Source of the DNA: Mesorhizobium sp.
GTDB lineage: Bacteria; Pseudomonadota; Alphaproteobacteria; Rhizobiales; Rhizobiaceae
NCBI GenBank assembly: GCA_004020875.1
Contig: SAPZ01000031.1
Span: 1-60,570, forward strand
Reading direction: 5' to 3'
Length of the DNA stretch: 60,570 bases
How positions within the stretch are numbered: position 1 is the stretch's first letter; every line of letters starts with the position of its first letter. The position numbers were made by a program, and so were the translations under genes. The notes beneath the pieces were generated by a model. It was given only the letters and a program-made list of their open reading frames with translations, made no database searches and was not told the origin of the DNA. Below are positions 17,472 to 27,779 of this stretch, piece after piece.

Positions 17472-18319
17472 TCTTTCCCCGTCACCACCGGTGTGTCGCT
17501 GAGACCGCCCCATTCCGTCCACGAACCGTCGTAAAGCCGGTTATCGGTATGGCCGAGCGTCTCTAGCGCCAGCGTGATCGCCGCCGCCGTGATGCCCGAG
17601 CCGCAAGACGTGACAACCGGCTTCGACAGGTCGATGCCGGCATCCTCCATCACCTTGCGCAAGCGGTCCTTGGGCAGCAGTTCGCCATTCTCGGCAAGCG
17701 CCGTGATCGGCACATTGTGCGCGCCCGGCATATGGCCCGATCGGACGCCCGGGCGCGGCTCCGCATCGGTTCCGGCGAAACGGCCGGCCGAGCGCGCGTC
17801 GGCGATCTGGCTCTCTTGGTTGCCAACGATCCTGCGCATCTCGTCGAGGCCGACAACCCGACCTTTGTCGAAATCGGCATGGAAGACGCTCGGCGCGATC
17901 TTGGTCGGTTCGGAAGTCACTGGCCGCCCCTCGGCCTTCCAGCGGTCGAAGCCGCCGTTCAGGATGTAGACCTGGAAAACGCCCATGACCCGGAACATCC
18001 ACCAGGCGCGCGGCGCCGAGAATAGGCCAGGCCCGTCATAGACGACGATTGTGTCGTCAGCCGTAACCCCCATCGCGCCGACATACTGGGCAAAGTGCTG
18101 CGGCGAGGCCAAGGTGTGCGGCAATTTTGAATCCGGATCTGAAACCGCATCCTGGTCGAGGAAGCGCGCACCGGGAATGTGCGCGGCATCGTATTCGGCG
18201 CGGGCATCTCGCTTTTGCGCCGGCAGATACCAGGAAGCGTCGATGATGGTGAGACCGGGCACGCCAAGCTGCGTCTCCAGCCAGTCGGCGTCGACGATGA
18301 AGGGACTGTCCTGCGCCAT
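17468..18319 (-). CDS. sseA: 3-mercaptopyruvate sulfurtransferase
   Basis: Transfers sulfur from 3-mercaptopyruvate to an acceptor, forming pyruvate. The 283-residue protein has two rhodanese domains (about 1-135 inactive and 150-283 active). The catalytic Cys239 lies in TSCGSGIT; the CGSG[IV]T loop distinguishes mercaptopyruvate sulfurtransferases from thiosulfate sulfurtransferases. Other conserved blocks are YDAAHIPGA, VVYDGPGLFSAPRAWWMFR, GHMPGAHNVP and YDGSWTEWG. Linkage to cysK and alaX fits a cysteine/thiol and amino-acid quality-control neighbourhood. A RIME-like repeat lies in the gap to alaX. Confidence 0.94.
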   Translation of the reverse strand: MAQDSPFIVDADWLETQLGVPGLTIIDASWYLPAQKRDARAEYDAAHIPGARFLDQDAVSDPDSKLPHTLASPQHFAQYVGAMGVTADDTIVVYDGPGLFSAPRAWWMFRVMGVFQVYILNGGFDRWKAEGRPVTSEPTKIAPSVFHADFDKGRVVGLDEMRRIVGNQESQIADARSAGRFAGTDAEPRPGVRSGHMPGAHNVPITALAENGELLPKDRLRKVMEDAGIDLSKPVVTSCGSGITAAAITLALETLGHTDNRLYDGSWTEWGGLSDTPVVTGKE

Positions 18320-18348
18320 TTTGTTCTCCCTGGTCCGCCTCGCTTTAG

Positions 18349-18395
18349 AGCATGATGCCGAAAGCTGTGAAGCGGTTTCCGGGCGACATCATGCT
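18349..18395. repeat. RIME-like intergenic palindromic repeat, copy 1
   Basis: The arms AGCATGATG and CATCATGCT flank an inner segment with CCGAAAGC...GCGGTTTCCGG-type pairing. The same outline recurs at 43976-44016, 50407-50458 and 52023-52063. It matches what is known of rhizobial intergenic mosaic elements (RIME). Confidence 0.75.
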
Positions 18396-18410
18396 TCATC
18401 TCTTCGAGCG

Positions 18411-19157
18411 TCAATTCGCCGGTATTGGCCCGAAGCGGATGCGGAAGCGCCGGTTCTCGCGGCCCTTCTTCTCGATCTTGCCGATATGGATCTCGCCGAC
18501 CTCGCCGGTCGACTTCACGTGCGTGCCGCCGCAGGGCTGGCTGTCGATCGAACCGTTGTCGCCAATGCAGACCAGGCGGATTTTTCCTGTGCCGACCGGC
18601 GGGCGGACGTTCTTCGATTTGACGAGGCTGGGATTGGCGGCGAGTTCGTCGTCGGTGATCAACCGGGTGAAGATCGGATGGTCGGCGCGCACCAGCTCCA
18701 TCAGCCGGACCGTCACCTCTTCCTTGGTGAAGCCGGCGTCGGGGATATCGAAGTCGACACGGCTGTCGTCCTCGGCGACCGCCGCCCCGGTGATCGGAAA
18801 CGGGCAAACGACCGTCAGAAGGTGGCAGGCAGTGTGCATGCGCATCAGAAGGTGCCGCCGCTCCCAGTCGATCGAGAGCTTCAGCCTTTCGCCGACAGCG
18901 GGGAGCGGCTGCTCCGGCGCTGGCACGTGGATGATCTCGTCCTTGGTCTCGCCGGTGATGGTCGCAGCGATTGCGATGCGGCTGCCGTCTGCCCGCTCGA
19001 ACAACCCGGTGTCACCCGGCTGGCCGCCTGACGTTGCATAAAAGATCGTGCGGTCGAGAAGGATGCCGCCCCGATCGTTGATTGCCACGACCTCGGCCTC
19101 GGCCGTCCTCTGATAGGCGTCGTCGCGAAACAGCGCCTCGGTCTTGTGCGCCATCAT
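18411..19157 (-). CDS. Alanyl-tRNA editing protein (AlaX family)
   Basis: A free-standing editing domain that hydrolyses mischarged Ser- or Gly-tRNA(Ala). The 248-residue protein shows GGILLDRTIFYATSGGQPGDTG near the N-terminus, then the zinc ligands HTACH (H-x3-H) and SQPCGGTHV (C-x3-H), with the EDDSRVDFDIPD segment between. The length fits AlaX of the medium type. The ATG at 19157 overlaps the cysK stop by 4 bases (ATGA) with AAAGGTAAT upstream; the longer in-frame extension would overlap cysK heavily. It is coupled to cysK, a gene order seen in other alphaproteobacteria. Confidence 0.92.
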   Translation of the reverse strand: MMAHKTEALFRDDAYQRTAEAEVVAINDRGGILLDRTIFYATSGGQPGDTGLFERADGSRIAIAATITGETKDEIIHVPAPEQPLPAVGERLKLSIDWERRHLLMRMHTACHLLTVVCPFPITGAAVAEDDSRVDFDIPDAGFTKEEVTVRLMELVRADHPIFTRLITDDELAANPSLVKSKNVRPPVGTGKIRLVCIGDNGSIDSQPCGGTHVKSTGEVGEIHIGKIEKKGRENRRFRIRFGPIPAN

Positions 19158-20188
19158 ATTACCTTTTCGAACGGCACGGAAATGTCGGCCTTCTCTTCCA
19201 TCCAACCCGGCACCGGAAGATTCTTGCCGCGCAGGAACTCCGGATTGAAGAGCTTGGACTGGTAGCGCGTGCCGTAGTCGCAAAGCACGGTGACGATCGT
19301 ATGGCCGGGTCCGAGCTCGCGCGCCAGCCGGATGGCGCCGGCAATGTTGATGCCAGTCGAGCCGCCGACGCAGAGCCCCTCTTCCTGGATCAGATCAAAA
19401 ATGATCGGCAACGCTTCCTCGTCCGGAATCTGGTAGGAGAAGTCCGGCATGAAGCCTTCCAGATTGGCGGTGATGCGACCTTGGCCGATACCTTCGGTTA
19501 TCGAGCTGCCATCGGATTTCAGTTCTCCAGTGGTGTAGAAACTGTAGAGCGCCGCGCCCATCGGATCGGCGAGCGCGATCTTGACGTCCTTGCTCTTATC
19601 CTTGAGCCCGAGCGCGACACCGGCGAGCGTGCCGCCGGAGCCTACGGCCGAAACGAAGCCATCTACCTTGCCGCCGGTTTGAGCCCAGATCTCCTGGGCC
19701 GTCGTGCGGATATGACCCTCGCGGTTGGCGACATTGTCGAACTGGTTGGCCCAGATGGCACCGTTCGGCTCGGAGCGCGCCAGTTGCTCGGCAAGGCGGC
19801 CCGACAGCTTCACGTAATTGTTCGGGTTCTTGTAAGGGACGGCCGGCACTTCGATGAGCTCGGCGCCCAGTATCTTGATCGTGTCCTTCTTTTCCTGGCT
19901 CTGCGTGTCGGGGATGACGATGACGGTGCGGTAGCCGAGCGCCTTGGCGACCAGCGTTAAACCGATGCCTGTGTTGCCGGCGGTGCCTTCGACGATAAGC
20001 CCGCCGGGCTTGAGCAGTCCGCGCTGTTCGGCGTCGCGAATGATGAACAGGCCGGCCCGATCCTTAACCGATTGCCCGGGATTCATGAACTCGGCCTTGC
20101 CGAGGATTTCGCAGCCTGTCGCTTCCGAGGCTTTGTTGAGCCGGATCAGCGGGGTGTTGCCGATCGCTTCGATCACAGAACGGGGCAT
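19154..20188 (-). CDS. cysK: Cysteine synthase A (O-acetylserine sulfhydrylase)
   Basis: A pyridoxal-phosphate enzyme that makes cysteine from O-acetylserine and sulfide. The 344-residue product starts MPRSVIEAIGNTPLIRLN. It has the PLP lysine in NPGQSVKDRAG, the substrate loop EGTAGNTGIG, the glycine-rich phosphate loop SAVGSGGTLAG, and the serine near GGSTGINIAGA. An ATG at 20203 would add MKESR, but AAGGAA sits 7 bases before the ATG at 20188, which I prefer. It is the first gene of the coupled run cysK-alaX-sseA-GNAT. Confidence 0.93.
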   Translation of the reverse strand: MPRSVIEAIGNTPLIRLNKASEATGCEILGKAEFMNPGQSVKDRAGLFIIRDAEQRGLLKPGGLIVEGTAGNTGIGLTLVAKALGYRTVIVIPDTQSQEKKDTIKILGAELIEVPAVPYKNPNNYVKLSGRLAEQLARSEPNGAIWANQFDNVANREGHIRTTAQEIWAQTGGKVDGFVSAVGSGGTLAGVALGLKDKSKDVKIALADPMGAALYSFYTTGELKSDGSSITEGIGQGRITANLEGFMPDFSYQIPDEEALPIIFDLIQEEGLCVGGSTGINIAGAIRLARELGPGHTIVTVLCDYGTRYQSKLFNPEFLRGKNLPVPGWMEEKADISVPFEKVI

Positions 20189-20379
20189 GCGGGATTCCTT
20201 CATGTGTGCGGCGAGACCCTAAAAACCGGACGCCGCGGTTTCAAGGCAAGATTTTGCCTGGTCCAGTCGCATTCCGGATGGTGCAATGTCCGCGATCATT
20301 TCAGTGCCAGGTGCAAAACCGCTCTTTTCAACCGATTTCTCCGCCGCTAGAGCAAAGCGGAACATCCGCAGGACACCCC

Positions 20380-21228
20380 ATGACACTCTACCGGGCCAAT
20401 CCGAAAGACGGTGTCGCCTGGATCACGGGCGGCAGCAGCGGGCTTGGTCGCGCGCTGGCCAAAGATCTCGCCAATCAAGGCTACGCCGTGGCGGTGACGT
20501 CGCTGCCGGACGATCCGGCCGACACGCTGATCGTCGAAACGGCGCAAATGTCCGGACATGTGCGGTCCTTTCCCTGCGACGTCACCGACGAGCACGGCAT
20601 GGCGCGCACGGCCGCCGCGATCGAGGAGCAGATGGGCCCGATCGTGCTTGCCGTCTTCAACGCCGGCAACTACATCGCCACCCCCGGCGAGAACCTGGTG
20701 GTGCGCGATTTCCACCGCTCCTTCGCCGTGAACTATTTCGGCATCGTCAACGGTGTGGTGCCTGTGGTTGAGCATATGCGGGTGCGTGGACGCGGCCATG
20801 TGGTTCTTGTCGGATCGGTCACCGCCTATTCCGGCTGGCCGACCACTGCGGCCTATGGCGGCACCAAGGCCGCGATCAACATCCTGGCGGAGTCGCTGAA
20901 ATACGACTTCGACAAAATGAACATCCGCATCCAGGTCATCAATCCGGGGTTCATCGACACGCCTTTGACCGAAAAGAACAAGCTGCCGATGCCGGGTCTC
21001 ATGCCTGTGCATCGCGCATCGCGCCGCATGGCGCGCGGCATCAGGAAGGGCGGCTTCGAAGTCACCTTCCCGTATCACATAAGCTGGCCGCTGAAGTTGC
21101 TCGGCCTGCTGCCGCGGCCCACCGGCCGCTTCGTCATCGGCCTGACCACCAGCTGGTGGGGGCGGCCACTGCATTTCGATCGCAGGCTGTCCAGCAAAAA
21201 AGACCCGTCCCGCGACGAGGCGACATAA
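20380..21228 (+). CDS. Short-chain dehydrogenase/reductase (SDR)
   Basis: This is a 282-residue NAD(P)-dependent oxidoreductase. It has the cofactor motif TGGSSGLGRALA at the N-terminus, NAG in VFNAGNYIAT, the catalytic serine in LVGSVTAYSG, and the YxxxK pair in YGGTKAAIN. The C-terminus (SWPLKLLGLLPRPTGRFVIGL) is longer and more hydrophobic than in minimal SDRs and may contact membrane or lipid substrates (inference). ATG 20380 follows AGGAC. It is divergent from cysK across 191 bp, and the substrate is unknown. The upstream in-frame extension has no coding character. Confidence 0.9.
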   Translation: MTLYRANPKDGVAWITGGSSGLGRALAKDLANQGYAVAVTSLPDDPADTLIVETAQMSGHVRSFPCDVTDEHGMARTAAAIEEQMGPIVLAVFNAGNYIATPGENLVVRDFHRSFAVNYFGIVNGVVPVVEHMRVRGRGHVVLVGSVTAYSGWPTTAAYGGTKAAINILAESLKYDFDKMNIRIQVINPGFIDTPLTEKNKLPMPGLMPVHRASRRMARGIRKGGFEVTFPYHISWPLKLLGLLPRPTGRFVIGLTTSWWGRPLHFDRRLSSKKDPSRDEAT

Positions 21229-21312
21229 GCCGGCTCAACATAAGCAGGCGAAACGGCGATTGCCTGGCGGCAGGTACGGCCATAGGTTGAGAATCATTGC
21301 TTGGAGACTGTA

Positions 21313-22299
21313 ATGGGGCGGCGGATCGTGCTGGCGGTGCTTGGCCTTGCAGTCATCCTGGTCGCCGTCTTCTTCCTTGGCCCGCGCGTGCCGGTAGATA
21401 CCACAATCAGGTTCAATCCGTCGGTGATCGGCGACGATCCGCAGGCTTATCTGGCGCGGGAAGAGGCTGCCGTGCCCAACATACGCGACGGGCTCGACAA
21501 GGAGATCATCTGGGCGAACCCGATGGTCCACGCGAAGACGCCTTTGGCCATCGTCTACATCCATGGCTTTTCCGCCTCGAAGGGCGAGGTCCGCCCCTTG
21601 CCGGACGACATTGCGGATGAACTGGATGCCAACCTTTTCTACACGCGACTGACCGGCCACGGCCAGGACGGCGCGGCGATGGCGCAAGGCAGCGTCAATG
21701 CGTGGATCAACGACTATCAGGAGGCCTTGGCCATCGGCCGCGAAATCGGCGACAAGGTGATCGTCATCGGGACGTCGACCGGCGGCTCGCTGGCGGCATG
21801 GGCAGCGACGCAGCCGGGTGCTTCGGACGGCGTCGTGGCAATCGCGTTCATATCCCCAAATTTCGGCGTCAAGGCCTCCGGCGCGGAGTTGCTGACGATG
21901 CCGTGGGGCGGGCAGATCGCAGAGCTTGTCGGCGGCAAGCAGCGCAGTTTTTCCGCGCGCAACGCGCTCCACGAAAAATTCTGGACCACCAAATACCCGA
22001 TGAAAGCGGTGCTGCCGATGGCCGCGCTCACCGAGCTCGCCTATGCCGCGCCGGTCGAGAAGGCGAAGATCCCTGCCCTGTTCATCTTCTCGGATGCCGA
22101 CAAGGTGGTGCGGCCGGACCGTACGCGCGAGATCGCCGGGCGCTGGGGCGGTCCGCACGAGCTGGTGCCGGTCGACGACACCGGCGATCCGGACAATCAC
22201 GTCATTGCCGGCGATGTGCTGTCGCCGCAGACTACGGCCTTCCTCACCCAGCGCATCGTGGTGTGGGTGAAGGCGTTGATGCAGCAGCAATCGAGCTAG
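21313..22299 (+). CDS. Membrane-anchored alpha/beta hydrolase
   Basis: A 328-residue alpha/beta-hydrolase with one N-terminal hydrophobic segment (about residues 5-22, MGRRIVLAVLGLAVILVAVFF), likely a membrane anchor or uncleaved signal. The fold shows AIVYIHGFSASKGE as the oxyanion region, the nucleophile elbow VIGTSTGGSLA (G-x-S-x-G), the Asp region ALFIFSDADKVV and the catalytic His in DPDNHVIAGD. It is probably an esterase or lipase of unknown substrate. ATG 21313 has GGAG upstream. It follows the SDR gene by 84 bases and may be co-transcribed; a perfect 16-bp hairpin follows. Confidence 0.87.
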   Translation: MGRRIVLAVLGLAVILVAVFFLGPRVPVDTTIRFNPSVIGDDPQAYLAREEAAVPNIRDGLDKEIIWANPMVHAKTPLAIVYIHGFSASKGEVRPLPDDIADELDANLFYTRLTGHGQDGAAMAQGSVNAWINDYQEALAIGREIGDKVIVIGTSTGGSLAAWAATQPGASDGVVAIAFISPNFGVKASGAELLTMPWGGQIAELVGGKQRSFSARNALHEKFWTTKYPMKAVLPMAALTELAYAAPVEKAKIPALFIFSDADKVVRPDRTREIAGRWGGPHELVPVDDTGDPDNHVIAGDVLSPQTTAFLTQRIVVWVKALMQQQSS

Positions 22300-22304
22300 T
22301 GAAA

Positions 22305-22342
22305 CGAGGAACGGCCGGAGCATTCGCTCCGGCCGTTCCTCG
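22305..22342. terminator. Perfect 16-bp hairpin between convergent genes
   Basis: The arms CGAGGAACGGCCGGAG and CTCCGGCCGTTCCTCG pair perfectly around a 6-base loop. It lies between the hydrolase stop (22299) and the helicase stop (22359). No T-run follows on either strand, but its position suggests a bidirectional terminator. Confidence 0.7.
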
Positions 22343-22358
22343 ATCAGATTTGATGGGT

Positions 22359-23816
<1,458 letters not shown>

Positions 23817-24203
23817 ATTTATCTTCTTTCAAGCGGCGCAATCGCCGCAAACGTCAATGGCGGCAGGGCGCAACCTGCCGTCGAAACAATCATCAGGAAA
23901 CGACAAGGCGGCGGACGGGAAACGTCCGCGCGGCTGCGCTGTCGTGCCCGCGGACTTCATGCCCCGGGGCTTTTTCGCCGTCTTGCCTATCGACCTGGGT
24001 CGACTTGAAAGAGGGAAAACAGACGCAACCAGTCTCATTCGTGGAGAAAGCCGGACATACCGGCCCAAGCGCCTATGTCCCGCATATGGCCGAGTCCGGC
24101 CCGAAATGCAAGGGGGCATGCTGCAATGCAGCAAAACAACGGCGCTTGCGCTCCTCTGCCCTCCCCATTACCACAAATCACTTATCCGTTTTGGGGACCA
24201 GCG
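23817..24203. other. 387-bp divergent intergenic region (helicase leader and pccB upstream)
   Basis: The helicase side holds the small hairpin at 23833-23848. Closer to pccB is the imperfect dyad GCTGCAATGCAGC (about 24119-24131), a possible operator for acyl-CoA control. I see no credible gene; the open frames here have no ribosome-binding sites and differ in composition from neighbouring genes. Confidence 0.45.
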
Positions 24204-25736
24204 ATGAAAGACGTGCTGAAGGAACTCGAGCGTCGCCGCGATATTGCCCGCATGGGCGGCGGCAAGGACCGCATCGAGGCCCAGCACAACAAGGGCAAGC
24301 TCACCGCCCGCGAGCGCATCGAGGTGTTCCTCGACGAGGGCTCGTTCGAGGAGTTCGACATGTATGTCGAGCACCGGTCGACCGATTTCGGCATGGAGAA
24401 GACCAAGATCGCCGGCGACGGTGTCGTCACCGGCTGGGGCACGGTCAACGGAAGGCCGATCTATATCTTCGCCAAGGATTTCACAGTGTTCGGCGGATCG
24501 CTGTCGGAGGCGCATGCCGAAAAGGTGATCAAGGTGCAGGAGATGGCGCTGCGCAACCGCGCGCCGATCATCGGCCTCTACGATGCCGGCGGCGCGCGCA
24601 TCCAGGAGGGCGTGGCGGCGCTCGGTGGCTACGCCGAGATCTTCCAGCGCAACGTGCTGGCATCCGGCGTCATCCCGCAGATATCGCTGATCATGGGCCC
24701 TTGCGCCGGCGGCGATGTCTACTCGCCAGCCATGACCGACTTCATTTTCATGGTGCGCGACACCTCCTACATGTTCGTCACCGGACCGGACGTTGTGAAA
24801 ACGGTGACCAACGAGACCGTGACTGCCGAAAGCCTCGGCGGCGCTTCCGTGCATACCACCAAATCCTCGATCGCCGACGGCGCCTATGACAACGATGTCG
24901 AGGCGCTCTTGCAGATGCGCCGGCTGGTCGATCTGCTGCCGGCGTCGAACACGGCGGAGATTCCCGAGATCGAGTGCTACCAGTCGGTGACGGACCACGA
25001 CCTGTCGCTCGACCGGCTGATCCCCGACAACGCAAACAAGCCTTATGACATCAAGGAACTGATCCTGAAGGTCGCCGACGAAGGCGACTTCTTCGAGATC
25101 CAGCAGAGCTTTGCCAGGAACATCGTCACTGGCTTCGGCCGCGTCGAGGGCCGCACGGTCGGCTTCGTCGCCAACCAGCCGATGGTGCTGGCTGGCGTGC
25201 TCGATTCCGATGCCAGCCGCAAGGCGGCGCGCTTCGTGCGGTTCTGCGACAGTTTTTCGATTCCGATTGTCACCTTCGTCGACGTGCCGGGCTTCCTGCC
25301 GGGCACCGCGCAGGAATATGGCGGATTGATCAAGCATGGCGCCAAGCTCCTCTTCGCCTATGCCGAGGCGACCGTGCCGAAGATCACCGTCATCACCCGC
25401 AAGGCCTATGGCGGCGCCTATGACGTGATGGCGTCGAAGCATTTGCGCGGCGACATGAATTATGCCTGGCCGACGGCGCAGATCGCGGTGATGGGCGCCA
25501 GGGGCGCGGTCGAGATCATCTACCGCAAAGACATCGGCGATCCGGAGAAAATTGCCGCTCACACAAAAACTTACGAGGATCGCTTCCTGTCGCCCTTCGT
25601 CGCCGCCGAGCGCGGATATGTCGATGAGGTGATAATGCCGCACTCGACCCGGCGCCGCGTTGCGCGCGCGTTGCGCATGCTGCGCAACAAGGACATGCAG
25701 AACCCCTGGAAGAAGCACGACAACATCCCGTTGTGA
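24204..25736 (+). CDS. pccB: Propionyl-CoA carboxylase beta chain (carboxyltransferase)
   Basis: Transfers carboxyl from biotin to propionyl-CoA, giving methylmalonyl-CoA for odd-chain fatty acid, Val and Ile catabolism. The 510-residue protein has the length and blocks of PccB: KGKLTARERIEVFLDEGSFEE, GLYDAGGARIQEGV, the N-terminal oxyanion loop IMGPCAGGDVYSPAMTDF, VDVPGFLPGTAQEYGG, and RKAYGGAYDVMASKHLRGD in the C-terminal half. The start at 24204 gives MKDVLKELERR and lacks a clear Shine-Dalgarno. The biotin-carrying alpha chain is not in this window. A glycosyltransferase gene follows after 19 bases. Confidence 0.95.
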   Translation: MKDVLKELERRRDIARMGGGKDRIEAQHNKGKLTARERIEVFLDEGSFEEFDMYVEHRSTDFGMEKTKIAGDGVVTGWGTVNGRPIYIFAKDFTVFGGSLSEAHAEKVIKVQEMALRNRAPIIGLYDAGGARIQEGVAALGGYAEIFQRNVLASGVIPQISLIMGPCAGGDVYSPAMTDFIFMVRDTSYMFVTGPDVVKTVTNETVTAESLGGASVHTTKSSIADGAYDNDVEALLQMRRLVDLLPASNTAEIPEIECYQSVTDHDLSLDRLIPDNANKPYDIKELILKVADEGDFFEIQQSFARNIVTGFGRVEGRTVGFVANQPMVLAGVLDSDASRKAARFVRFCDSFSIPIVTFVDVPGFLPGTAQEYGGLIKHGAKLLFAYAEATVPKITVITRKAYGGAYDVMASKHLRGDMNYAWPTAQIAVMGARGAVEIIYRKDIGDPEKIAAHTKTYEDRFLSPFVAAERGYVDEVIMPHSTRRRVARALRMLRNKDMQNPWKKHDNIPL

Positions 25737-25755
25737 GAAGCCGCGCCGACAAGAA

Positions 25756-26697
25756 ATGCGCATAACCCTTGCAGCTCAGAGCCTTATTCCGGCCAAGGGG
25801 TATGGCGGAACGCAGCGCCAGGTCGAGTGGCTGGTCACCGAACTGGTCAAGCTAGGGCACCATGTCGTCCTGATCGCCGCGCCGGGATCGTCGCATCCGA
25901 TGTGCGAGGTCAGGCATGCGGTCAGTGATGCCGAGTGCCGCGCGGCGATTCCCCTCGACACCCAGATCGTCAATCTCCACGCCTGGAAAATCGAGGTCCC
26001 CTTCCCTACGCTCAACACCGAGCACGGCCACCTTCCGGACTATCCGCGGCCGCAGCCCAACTGGAACTTCCTCAGCGCCCGTCATGCCGAACTGCATGGC
26101 CGCAAGACCTTCGTCTACAACGGGTTTCCCGTTGACGCTTACCGGCTGACGCCGACGAAGAACGATCATCTCTTCTTCATGGCGGCGATTGCGCGCGCCG
26201 GAAAGGGGCTGAACCGCGCGGTGGATCTCGCCAAGAAATTCGACTTCGTCCTCGATATCGCCGGCGGTTCGCGCTGGAAGCTGCTCGGCCGCAGCAAGAC
26301 GCGCCGCGAGGGCGTGTTCTTCAAGAGCCTTTCCGCCCGCTACCGCTTTCACGGCATGGTCGATGGCCAGGACAAGCTGCGCCTGCTGGGTGAATCGAAG
26401 GCATTTCTGAATCCGATCTCGTGGGAAGAGCCCTTCGGCATGGCGCAGGTCGAGGCGATGTTGTGCGGCACTCCCGTGCTCACCACGCCACGCGGCGCGC
26501 TCGTGGAAACCGTCGATGCCGATACCGGGCGCTTCTTCCAAACCGACGAGGAGTTCGGGCACGGTCTTGCTGAGATAGGAGGCCTGTCGGCGCAACGATG
26601 CCGCCAGTCGGCCGCCGACAGGTTCCCTATCGAGAAGACGGCCAAGGCCTATCTGGAACTCTATGCGCGCGTCCTTGATGGCGAAGCGCTTCCGTGA
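25756..26697 (+). CDS. Glycosyltransferase, family 4 (GT-B fold)
   Basis: A 313-residue sugar transferase. The N-terminus MRITLAAQSLIPAKGYGGTQRQVEWLVTELVKLGH is the acceptor-side Rossmann start of GT4 enzymes. The C-terminal half has RYRFHGMVDGQDKLRLLGESKAFLNPISWEEPFGMAQVEAMLCGTPV, with the E-x7-E donor-binding motif. It is shorter than typical GT4 (about 370). No signal peptide is visible, so it is probably cytoplasmic or peripheral. It begins 19 bases after pccB and may share its transcript, although a carboxylase-glycosyltransferase pairing makes no obvious pathway. The sugar and acceptor are unknown. Confidence 0.85.
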   Translation: MRITLAAQSLIPAKGYGGTQRQVEWLVTELVKLGHHVVLIAAPGSSHPMCEVRHAVSDAECRAAIPLDTQIVNLHAWKIEVPFPTLNTEHGHLPDYPRPQPNWNFLSARHAELHGRKTFVYNGFPVDAYRLTPTKNDHLFFMAAIARAGKGLNRAVDLAKKFDFVLDIAGGSRWKLLGRSKTRREGVFFKSLSARYRFHGMVDGQDKLRLLGESKAFLNPISWEEPFGMAQVEAMLCGTPVLTTPRGALVETVDADTGRFFQTDEEFGHGLAEIGGLSAQRCRQSAADRFPIEKTAKAYLELYARVLDGEALP

Positions 26698-26756
26698 CAA
26701 ATCACCGTCATGTTAGCCATTGGTGGCGATTGTTCCGGATCTAAAGGTAGCGCCCG

Positions 26757-27761
26757 TTGCGTCCCATCCTCGTCTTCTGCTTGCCGGCGATCGGAGACTT
26801 CATCCGTTGCCATTCGGCAATTCAGATTCTGGCCGGGAAGTTTCCCGGGCATCCGATCGACGTCGCCACTTCGCCGCTTGCCGCGCCGCTGGCGCGGCTG
26901 ATGCCGCATATCCGCAAGACATGGATTGTCGAGAAGCATTGGAAGCCCGGGCTGAAACAACGGGCAGGTCTGGCGCGCGAAATCCGCAAGGAGAACTACC
27001 AGGCGGCCTATATGCTCACCAGCAGCACCAAGGCCGCGCTCGTGCCATGGCTGGCCGGCATACCGGAACGCATCGGCTATCCACGGGAATTTCAGTTCGG
27101 CATCATCAACCGCCTGCCCGCCGGCTGGCTGAAGAGCTTCGTGGCGTTCGGTCCGCGCAAGACCAGATTGTACGAACAGGTCTGCGCCATCGCGATGCTG
27201 GGTGAAAAGCCAGTCGACGGCATGCAGTTGCCGGCTCCACAAATGGCTATTTCGGCCGAAGCGCTTTCCGATTGGCGCGCCCGACACGGGATCGATCCCG
27301 CGCGACCGGCGCTGGCGCTCTATACGTCCGCTTTCTCCAACTTCCGCTCATGGCCGGCGGAGCGTTTCATTTCGGTAGCGAGAGATCACGCCCGGCGCGG
27401 CTGGTCGGTTTGGCTCATCGGCGGCCCACGAGAACGCGAGGCCGCCGCGCAGATCCGGGCAGCGCTTCCGGAGGCGGTGGATTTCACGTCGACACCGCAG
27501 CTGACGGACGCCATGTGCCAGATCGCCGCCTCGACTGTCTTCCTCGGCGTCGATGGCGGCCTCTGCCATGCGGCCGCAGCGCTGGGCAGACCATGCGTGC
27601 TTATCTTCGGATCAAATCGGTCTTATGAGACAGGACCTGTAAACGATCAGGTGCGTTATCTCGAACCTCCGATTTCGACGCCGAGCTGGGTGCTTGATAC
27701 ACGCGGTGTCAGCGAGGAGCGAGTTCTCGCAGCCTTGGCCGACGCCGCACCTGGAAAATGA
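26757..27761 (+). CDS. Glycosyltransferase family 9 (heptosyltransferase-like), TTG start
   Basis: A 334-residue LPS-type heptosyltransferase-like protein. It starts MRPILVFCLPAIGDFIRCHSAIQIL, the GT9 opening with the conserved GD. The nucleotide-sugar site is FLGVDGGLCHAAAALGRPCVLIFG near residues 263-286. The start codon is TTG at 26757, with AAAGGTAG upstream. It follows the GT4 gene by 59 bases, so the two probably act on one glycan, perhaps LPS core or a surface glycan (inference). It ends just before the convergent nnrD gene with no obvious terminator between them. Confidence 0.87.
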   Translation: MRPILVFCLPAIGDFIRCHSAIQILAGKFPGHPIDVATSPLAAPLARLMPHIRKTWIVEKHWKPGLKQRAGLAREIRKENYQAAYMLTSSTKAALVPWLAGIPERIGYPREFQFGIINRLPAGWLKSFVAFGPRKTRLYEQVCAIAMLGEKPVDGMQLPAPQMAISAEALSDWRARHGIDPARPALALYTSAFSNFRSWPAERFISVARDHARRGWSVWLIGGPREREAAAQIRAALPEAVDFTSTPQLTDAMCQIAASTVFLGVDGGLCHAAAALGRPCVLIFGSNRSYETGPVNDQVRYLEPPISTPSWVLDTRGVSEERVLAALADAAPGK

Positions 27762-27779
27762 ATCATGAGCCCGTCCGAA

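Noticed and set aside
24168..25763. 531-codon minus-strand frame opposite pccB
   Set aside because: Antisense shadow; every propionyl-CoA carboxylase motif is on the plus strand.
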